Shown: in pieces, positions 51,826 to 61,142 of the stretch
Position numbering within the stretch: position 1 is the stretch's first letter
Layout: the number at the start of each line of letters is the position of its first letter
Assembly (NCBI GenBank): GCA_028571685.1
Contig: CM053146.1
Span: forward strand, 17,643,431-17,707,430
DNA from: Heterohyrax brucei
Lineage: Eukaryota > Chordata > Mammalia > Hyracoidea > Procaviidae
Direction of reading: 5' to 3'
Length of the DNA stretch: 64,000 nucleotides
Notes under the pieces: generated by a model
What the model was told of the DNA's origin: nothing
Databases searched by the model: none
Seen by the model: the letters and a program-made list of their open reading frames with translations, nothing else
Made by a program: the position numbers and the translations under genes

Positions 51826-54285
51826 GAAAAGTTACAGAGGTTTACACAGAGAATTCCAAGGATAAGTACAAGAAAATAAGAGAGACATAGAAAACTGGTA
51901 AAACCTACATTGTTGATAGAGTTGGGAGTACTTAGCACTGTGAAAACAGCACTTTCGCCGAAGGAAATTTAGTTCTCTAAGTCCGTGAAACAGTGAACAG
52001 AGAATGTATGAGTTTCTCAAGTTTGGAAACAGATAGAAACAAGCGAAAGTACACAGTGATTCATCTACCTAGAAAAGTTTCAGAGGTTTACACAGAGAAT
52101 TCCCAGTAAAAGTACAAGAAAATAAGAGAGACTTAGAAAACTGGTAAAACCTACATTGTTGATAGAGTTGGGAGTACTTAGCACTGTGAAAACAGCACTT
52201 TCGCAGTAAGAAATCTACTTCTCTAACACTGGGAGTCAGTGAACAGAGAATGTATGAGTTTCTCAAGATTGGTAACAGATAGAAACAAGCGAAAGTACAC
52301 AGTGATTCATCTACCTAGAAAAGTTATAGAGGTTTACACAGAGAAAACCAAGTATAAGTACAAGAAAATAAGAGAGACTTAGAAACCGGTAAAACCTACA
52401 TTGTTGATAGAGTTGGGAGTACTTAGCACTGTGAAAACAGCACTTTCGCAGAAAGAAATCTACTTCTCTCACACTGGGAAACAGTGAACAGAGAATGTAT
52501 GAGTTTCTCAAGATTGGTAACAGATAGAAACAAGAGAAAGTACACAGTGATTCATATACCTAAAGAAGTTAGAGATGGTTTACACAGACAATTCCAAGGA
52601 TAAGTACAAGAAAATAAGAGAGACTTAGAAAACTGGTAAAACCTACATTGTTGATAGAGTTGGGAGTACTTAGCACTGTGAAAATAGCAATTTCGCCGAC
52701 GGAAATTTAGTTCTCTAAGTCCGTGAAACAGTGAACAGAGAATGTATGACTTTCTCAAGTTTGGTAACAGATAGAAACAAGCGAAAGTACACAGTGATTC
52801 ATCTACCTAGAAAAGTTACAGAGGTTTACACAGAGAATTCCAAGGATAAGTACAAGAAAATAAGAGAGACTTAGAAAACTGGTAAAACCTACATTGTTCA
52901 TAGAATTCGGAGTACTTAGCACTGTGAAAACAGCACTTTCGCCGAAGGAAATTTAGTTCTCTAAGTCCGTGAAACAGTGAACAGAGAATGTATGAGTTTC
53001 TCAAGTTTGGTAACAGATAGAAACAAGCGAAAGTACACAGTGATTCATCTACCTAGAAAACTTACAGAGGTTTACACAGAGAATTCCAAGGATAAGTACA
53101 AGAAAATAAGAGAGACTTAGAAAACTGGTAAAACCTACATTGTTAATAGAGTTGGGAGTACTTAGCACTGTGAAAACAGCACTTTCGCAGTAAGAAATCT
53201 ACTTCTCTAACACTGGGAGACAGTGAACAGAGAATGTATGAGTTTCTCAAAATTGGTAACAGATAGAAACAAGCGAAAGTACACAGTGATTCATCTACCT
53301 AGAAAAGCTACAGAGGTTTACACCGAGAAAACCAAGTATAAGTACAAGAAAATAAGAGAGACATAGAAAACTGGTAAAACCTACATTGTTGATAGAGTTG
53401 GGAGTACTTAGCACTGTGAAAACAGCACTTTCGCAGAAAGAAATCTACTTCTCTAAGACTGGGAAACAGTGAACAGAGAATGTATGAGTTTCTCAAGTTT
53501 GGTAACAGATAGAAACAAGCGAAAGTACACAGTGATTCATCTACCTAGAAAAGTTACAGAGGTTTACACAGAGAATTCCAAGGACAAGTAAAAGAAAATA
53601 AGACAGACTTAGAAAACTGGTAAAACCTACATTGTTGATAGAGTTGGGAGTACTTAGCACTGTGAAAACAGCACTTTCACCAAAGGAAATTTAGTTCTCT
53701 AAGTCCGTGAAACAGTGAACAGAGAATGTATGACTTTCTCAAGTTTGGAAACAGATAGAAACAAGCGAAAGTACACAGCGATTCATCTACCTAGAAAAGT
53801 TACAGAGGTTTACACAGAGAATTCCAAGGATAAGTACAAGAAAATAAGAGAGACTTAGAAAACTGGTAAAACCTACATTGTTGATAGAGTTGGGATTACT
53901 TAGCACTGTGAAAACAGCACTTTTGCCGAGGGAAATTTAGTTATCTAAGTCCGTGAAACAGTGAACAGAGAATGTATGAGTTTCTCAAGTTTGGTAACAG
54001 ATAGAAACAAGCGAAAGTACACAGTGATTCATCTACCTAGAAAAGTTACGGAGGTTTACACAGAGAATTCCAAGGATAAGTACAAGAAAATAAGAGAGAC
54101 TTAGAAAACTTGTAAAACCTACATTGTTGATAGAGTTGGGAGTACTTAGCACTGTGAAAACAGCAGTTTCGCCGAAGGAAATTTAGTTCTCTAAGTCCGT
54201 GAAACAGTGAACAGAGAATGTATGAGTTTCTCAAGTTTGGTAACAGATAGAAACAAGCGAAAGTACACAGTGATTCATCTACCTA
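51826..54285. repeat. 10-monomer higher-order repeat, copy 2 (2460 bp)
   Basis: Full-length second copy, identical to copy 1 at all variant positions checked except the three private changes listed for copy 1. The copies abut without spacer. Confidence 0.93.
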
Positions 54286-55817
54286 GAAAAGTTACAGAGG
54301 TTTACACAGAGAATTCCAAGGATAAGTACAAGAAAATAAGAGAGACATAGAAAACTGGTAAAACCTACATTGTTGATAGAGTTAGGAGTACTTAGCACTG
54401 TGAAAACAGCACTTTCGCCGAAGGAAATTTAGTTCTCTAAGTCCGTGAAACAGTGAACAGAGAATGTATGAGTTTCTCAAGTTTGGAAACAGATAGAAAC
54501 AAGCGAAAGTACACAGTGATTCATCTACCTAGAAAAGTTTCAGAGGTTTACACAGAGAATTCCCAGTAAAAGTACAAGAAAATAAGAGAGACTTAGAAAA
54601 CTGGTAAAACCTACATTGTTGATAGAGTTGGGAGTACTTAGCACTGTGAAAACAGCACTTTCGCAGTAAGAAATCTACTTCTCTAACACTGGGAGTCAGT
54701 GAACAGAGAATGTATGAGTTTCTCAAGATTGGTAACAGATAGAAACAAGCGAAAGTACACAGTGATTCATCTACCTAGAAAAGTTATAGAGGTTTACACA
54801 GAGAAAACCAAGTATAAGTACAAGAAAATAAGAGAGACTTAGAAACCGGTAAAACCTACATTGTTGATAGAGTTGGGAGTACTTAGCACTGTGAAAACAG
54901 CACTTTCGCAGAAAGAAATCTACTTCTCTCACACTGGGAAACAGTGAACAGAGAATGTATGAGTTTCTCAAGATTGGTAACAGATAGAAACAAGAGAAAG
55001 TACACAGTGATTCATATACCTAAAGAAGTTAGAGATGGTTTACACAGACAATTCCAAGGATAAGTACAAGAAAATAAGAGAGACTTAGAAAACTGGTAAA
55101 ACCTACATTGTTGATAGAGTTGGGAGTACTTAGCACTGTGAAAATAGCAATTTCGCCGACGGAAATTTAGTTCTCTAAGTCCGTGAAACAGTGAACAGAG
55201 AATGTATGACTTTCTCAAGTTTGGTAACAGATAGAAACAAGCGAAAGTACACAGTGATTCATCTACCTAGAAAAGTTACAGAGGTTTACACAGAGAATTC
55301 CAAGGATAAGTACAAGAAAATAAGAGAGACTTAGAAAACTGGTAAAACCTACATTGTTCATAGAAGTCGGAGTACTTAGCACTGTGAAAACAGCACTTTC
55401 GCCGAAGGAAATTTAGTTCTCTAAGTCCGTGAAACAGTGAACAGAGAATGTATGAGTTTCTCAAGTTTGGTAACAGATAGAAACAAGCGAAAGTACACAG
55501 TGATTCATCTACCTAGAAAACTTACAGAGGTTTACACAGAGAATTCCAAGGATAAGTACAAGAAAATAAGAGAGACTTAGAAAACTGGTAAAACCTACAT
55601 TGTTAATAGAGTTGGGAGTACTTAGCACTGTGAAAACAGCACTTTCGCAGTAAGAAATCTACTTCTCTAACACTGGGAGACAGTGAACAGAGAATGTATG
55701 AGTTTCTCAAAATTGGTAACAGATAGAAACAAGCGAAAGTACACAGTGATTCATCTACCTAGAAAAGCTACAGAGGTTTACACCGAGAAAACCAAGTATA
55801 AGTACAAGAAAATAAGA
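54286..55817. repeat. 10-monomer higher-order repeat, copy 3 (partial)
   Basis: The match to copy 2 continues to 55817. Private changes are GTTAGGAG near 54384 and GAAGTCGG near 55365, the latter destroying the extra EcoRI site. At 55818 the sequence switches to the copy-2 position 53604, skipping exactly one monomer, and further on (from about 56000) it follows the 47.6-kb region. Confidence 0.92.
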
Positions 55818-56499
55818 CAGACTTAGAAAACTGGTAAAACCTACATTGTTGATAGAGTTGGGAGTACTTAGCACTGTGAAAACAGCACTTTCACCAAAGG
55901 AAATTTAGTTCTCTAAGTCCGTGAAACAGTGAACAGAGAATGTATGACTTTCTCAAGTTTGGAAACAGATAGAAACAAGCGAAAGTACACAGCGATTCAT
56001 CTACCTAGAAAAGTTACAGAGGTTTACACGGAGAATTCCCAGTAAAAGTACAAGAAAATAAGAGAGACTTAGAAAACTGGTAAAACCTACATTGTTGATA
56101 GAGTTGGGAGTACTTAGCACTGTGAAAACAGCACTTTCGCAGTAAGAAATCTACTTCTCTAACACTGGGAGATAGTGAACAGAGAATGTATGAGTTTCTC
56201 AAGATTGGTAACAGATAAAAACAAGCGAAAGTACACAGTGATTCATCTACCTAGAAAAGTTACAGAGGTTTACACAGAGAATTCCAAGGATAAGTACAAG
56301 AAAATAAGAGAGACTTAGAAACCGGTAAAACCTACATTGTTGATAGAGTTGGGAGTACTTAGCACTGTGAAAACAGCACTTTCGCAGAAAGAAATCTACT
56401 TCTCTCACACTGGGAAACAGTGAACAAAGAATGTATGAGCTTCTCAAGATTGGTAACAGATAGAAACAAGAGAAAGTACACAGTGATTCATATACCTAA

Positions 56500-56960
56500 A
56501 GAAGTTAGAGATGGTTTACACAGAGAATTCCAAGGATAAGTACAAGAAAATAAGAGAGACTTAGAAAACTGGTAAAACCTACATTGTTGATAGAGTTGGG
56601 AGTTCTTAGCACTGTGAAAACAGCACTTTGGCCGAAGGAAATTTAGTTCTCTTAGTCCGTGAAACAGTGAACAGAGAATGTATGAGTTTCTGAAGATTGG
56701 TAACAGATAGAAACAAGAGAAATTACACAGTGATTCATCTACCTAGACAAGTTACAGAGGTTTACACAGAGAAAACCAAGTATAAGTACAAGAAAATAAG
56801 AGAGACTCAGAAAACCGGTAAAACCTACATTGTTGATAGAGTTGGGAGTACTTAGCACTGTGAAAACAGCACTTTCGCCCAAGGAAATTTAGTTCTCTAG
56901 GTCCGTGAAACAGTGAACAGAGAATGTATGACTTTCTCAAGTTTGGTAACAGATAGAAAC
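56500..56960. repeat. Two-monomer island of left-hand type in the right-hand domain
   Basis: It contains GTTCTTAGC with TTTGGCCG followed by a GACAAGTTAC, GAAAACC and GACTCAG head. That arrangement is otherwise seen at about 25.9, 31.8 and 37.5 kb, not in the neighbouring right-hand monomers. The second monomer then has AAACCGG and a class A core, so the island ends within it. GAAATTACAC and CTGAAGATTGG are private or rare changes. Confidence 0.68.
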
Positions 56961-56996
56961 AAGCGAAAGTACACAGTGATTCATCTACCTAGAAAA

Positions 56997-57733
56997 GTTA
57001 CAGAGGATAACACAGAGAATTCCAAGGATAAGTACAAGAAAATAAGAGAGACTTAGAAAACTGGTAAAACCTACATTGTTCATAGAGTTGGGAGTACTTA
57101 GCATTGTGAAAACAGCACTTTCGCAGAAAGAAATCTACTTCTCTAACACTGGGAAACAGTGAACAGAGAATGTATGAGTTTCTCAAGATTGGTAACAGAT
57201 AGAAACAAGAGAAAGTACACAGTGATTCATCTACCTAGAAAAGTTACAGAGGTTTACACAGAGAATCCAAGGATAAGTACAAGAAAATAAGAGAGACTTA
57301 GAAAACTGGTAAAACCTACATTGTTGATAGAGTTGGGAGTACTTAGCACTGTGAAAACAGTACTTTTGCCAAAAGAAATTTAGTTCTCTAAGTCCGTGAA
57401 ACAGTGAACAGAGAATGTATGAGTTTCTCAAGATTGGTAACAGATAGAAACAAGAGAAAGTACACGGTGATCCATCTACCTAGAAAAGTTACAGAGGTTT
57501 ACACAGAGAAAACCAAGGATAAGTACAAGAAAATAAGAGAGACTTAGTAAACTGGTAAAACCTACATTGTTGATAGAGTTGGGAGTACTTAGGACTGTGA
57601 AAACAGCACTTTCGCAGAAAGAAATCTACTTCTCTAAGACTGGGAAACAGTGAACAGAGAATGTATGAGTTTCTCAAGATTGGTAACAGATAGAAACAAG
57701 AGAAAGTACACAGTGATTCATCTACCTAGAGAA
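56997..57733. repeat. Three-monomer cassette, copy 4 of 4
   Basis: Same order as the other three copies, 15,495 bp after copy 3. It carries none of copy 3's private changes, so those arose in copy 3 after the 15.5-kb unit duplicated, or copy 4 was corrected by another cassette. Confidence 0.9.
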
Positions 57734-58426
57734 GTTACAGAGGTTTACACAGAGAATTCCAAGGATAAGTACAAGAAAATAAGAGAGACTTAGAAAACTG
57801 GTAAAACCTACATTGTTGAAAGACTTGGGAGTACTTAGCACTGTGAAAACAGCACTTTCGCCGAGGGAAATTTAGTTATCTAAGTCCGTGAAACAGTGAA
57901 CAGAGAATGTATGAGTTTCTCAAGTTTGGTAACAGATAGAAACAAGCGAAAGTACACAGTGATTCATCTACCTAGAAAAGGTACGGAGGTTTACACAGAG
58001 AATTCCAAGGATAAGTACAAGAAAATAAGAGAGACTTAGAAAACTGGTAAAACCTACATTGTTGATAGAGTTGGGAGTACTTAGCACTGTGAAAACAGCA
58101 CTTTCGCCGAAGGAAATTTAGTTCTCTAAGTCCGTGAAACAGTGAACAGAGAATGTATGAGTTTCTCAAGTTTGGTAACAGATAGAAACAAGCGAAAGTA
58201 CACAGTGATTCATCTACCTAGAAAAGTTACAGAGGTTTACACAGAGAATCCAAGGATAAGTACAAGAAAATAAGAGAGACTTAGAAAACTGGTAAAACCT
58301 ACATTGTTCATAGAGTTGGGAGTACTTAGCACTGTGAAAACAGCACTTTCGCCGAAGGAAATTTAGTTCTCTAAGTCCGTGAAACAGTGAACAGAGAATG
58401 TATGAGTTTTTCAAGTTTGGTAACAG

Positions 58427-60147
58427 ATAGAAACAAGCGAAAGTACAGAGTGATTCATCTACCTAGAAAAGTTACAGAGGTTTACACAGAGAATACCAAG
58501 GATAAGTACAAGAAAATAAGAGAGACTTAGAAAACTGGTAAAACCTACATTGTTCATAGAGTTGGGAGTACCTAGCACTGTGCAAACAGCACTTTCGCAG
58601 AAAGAAATCTACTTCTCTAACACTGGGAAACAGTGAACAGAGAATGTATGAGTTTCTCAAGATTGGTAAAAGATAGAAACAAGCGAAAGTACACAGTGAT
58701 TCATCTACCTCGAAAAGTTACAGAGGTTTACACAGAGAATTCCAAGGATAAGTACAAGAAAATAGGAGAGACATAGAAAACTGGTAAAACCTACATTGTT
58801 GATAGAGTTGGAAGTACTGAGCACTGTGAAAACAGCACTTTCTCCGAAGGAAATTTAGTTCTCTAAGTCCGTGAAACAGTGAACAGAGAATGTATGAGTT
58901 TCTCAAGTTTGGTAACAGATAGAAACAAGCGAAAGTACACAGTGATTCATCTACCTAGAAAAGTTACAGAGGTTTATACAGAGAATTCCAAGGATAAGTA
59001 CAAGAAAATAAGAGAGACTTAGAAAACTGGTAAAACCTACATTGTTGATAGAGTTGGGAGTACTTAGCACTGTGAAAACAGCACTTTCGCCGAAGGAAAT
59101 TTAGTTCTCTAAGTCCGTGAAACAGTGAACAGAGAATGTATGAGTTTCTCAAGTTTGGTAACAGATAGAAACAAGCGAAAGTACACAGTGATTCATCTAC
59201 CTAGAAAACTTACAGAGGATAACACAGAGAATTCCAAGGATAAGTACAAGAAAATAAGAGAGACTTAGAAAACTGGTAAAACCTACATTGTTGATAGAGT
59301 TGGGAGTACTTAGCACTGTGAAAACAGCACTTTCGCAGAAAGAAATCTACTTCTCTAACACTGGGAAACAGTGAACAGAGAATGTATGAGTTTCTCAAGA
59401 TTGGTAACAGATAGAAACAAGAGAAAGTACACAGTGATTCATCTACCTAGAAAAGTTACAGAGGTTTACACAGAGAATCGAAGGATAAGTACAAGAAAAT
59501 AAGAGAGACTTAGAAAACTGGTAAAACCTACATTGTTGATAGAGTTGGGAGTACTTAGCACTGTGAAAACAATACTTTTTCCGAAAGAAATTTAGTTCTC
59601 TAAGTCCGTGAAACAGTGAACAGAGAATGTATGAGTTTCTCAAGATTAGTAACAGATAGATACAAGAGAAAGTACACAGTGATCCATCTACCTAGAAAAG
59701 TTACAGAGGTTTACACAGAGAAAACCAAGGATAAGTACAAGAAAATGAGAGAGACTTAGAAAACTGGTAAAACCTACATTGTTGATAGAGTTGTGAGTAC
59801 TTAGCACTGTGAAAACAGCACTTTCGCCGAAAGAAATTTAGTTCTCTAAGTCCGTGAAACAGTGAACAGAGAGTGTATGAATTTCTCAAGTTTGGTAACA
59901 GATAGAAACAAGCGAAAGTACACAGTGATTCATCTACCTAGAAAAGTTACAGAGGTTTACACAGAGAATTCCAAGGATAAGTACAAGAAAATAAGAGAGA
60001 CTTAGAAAACTGGTAAAACCTACATTGTTGATAGAGTTGGGAGTACTTAGCACTGTGAAAACAGCACTTTCGCCGAAGGAAATTTAGTTCTCTAAGTCCG
60101 TGAAACAGTGAACAGAGAATGTATGAGTTTCTCAAGTTTGGTAACAC
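58427..60147. repeat. 7-monomer duplication unit (1721 bp)
   Basis: Positions 58427-59421 recur at 60148-61142 at an offset of 1721 (seven monomers less 1 bp). They share AGTACCTAGCACTGTGCAAAC, GGTAAAAGATAG, CCTCGAAAAG, AATAGGAGAGACATAG, GGAAGTACTGAGC and GAGGATAACAC. Limits are the G/C difference at 58426/60147 and the A/C difference at 59422/61143. Only four of the seven monomers are present twice. Confidence 0.9.
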
Positions 60148-61142
60148 ATAGAAACAAGCGAAAGTACAGAGTGATTCATCTACCTAGAAAAGTTACAGAG
60201 GTTTACACAGAGAATACCAAGGATAAGTACAAGAAAATAAGAGAGACTTAGAAAACTGGTAAAACCTACATTGTTCATAGAGTTGGGAGTACCTAGCACT
60301 GTGCAAACAGCACTTTCGCAGAAAGAAATCTACTTCTCTAACACTGGGAAACAGTGAACAGAGAATGTATGAGTTTCTCAAGATTGGTAAAAGATAGAAA
60401 CAAGCGAAAGTACACAGTGATTCATCTACCTCGAAAAGTTACAGAGGTTTACACAGAGAATTCCAAGGATAAGTACAAGAAAATAGGAGAGACATAGAAA
60501 ACTGGTAAAACCTACATTGTTGATAGAGTTGGAAGTACTGAGCACTGTGAAAACAGCACTTTCTCCGAAGGAAATTTAGTTCTCTAAGTCCGTGAAACAG
60601 TGAACAGAGAATGTATGAGTTTCTCAAGTTTGGTAACAGATAGAAACAAGCGAAAGTACACAGTGATTCATCTACCTAGAAAAGTTACAGAGGTTTATAC
60701 AGAGAATTCCAAGGATAAGTACAAGAAAATAAGAGAGACTTAGAAAACTGGTAAAACCTACATTGTTGATAGAGTTGGGAGTACTTAGCACTGTGAAAAC
60801 AGCACTTTCGCCGAAGGAAATTTAGTTCTCTAAGTCCGTGAAACAGTGAACAGAGAATGTATGAGTTTCTCAAGTTTGGTAACAGATAGAAACAAGCGAA
60901 AGTACACAGTGATTCATCTACCTAGAAAACTTACAGAGGATAACACAGAGAATTCCAAGGATAAGTACAAGAAAATAAGAGAGACTTAGAAAACTGGTAA
61001 AACCTACATTGTTGATAGAGTTGGGAGTACTTAGCACTGTGAAAACAGCACTTTCGCAGAAAGAAATCTACTTCTCTAACACTGGGAAACAGTGAACAGA
61101 GAATGTATGAGTTTCTCAAGATTGGTAACAGATAGAAACAAG
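60148..61142. repeat. Second copy of 58427-59421 (four monomers)
   Basis: This tract replaces the sequence present at the same place in the other 63-mer copy (44654-45648) without changing the overall 15,494-bp offset on either side. Confidence 0.88.

Larger units (their letters stand above)
41502..56996. repeat. 63-monomer higher-order repeat, copy 1 (~15.49 kb)
   Basis: Blocks at 41502-42238, 42720-44800 and 45680-48506 recur at offsets of 15494-15495 (63 monomers less 3-4 bp). Shared markers include GAATCGAAGG with CAATACTTTTTCCG, TAGATACAAG, GAGAGTGTATGAATTT, GTAACACATAG, TTCCCAGTAAAAG with CGCAGTAAG, AAACCGGTAAAAC, GTTAGAGATGG and GTACAAAAAATAAG. The unit contains the nested 10-mer at 49366-55817. 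It is by far the longest period visible in the window. Confidence 0.87.
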
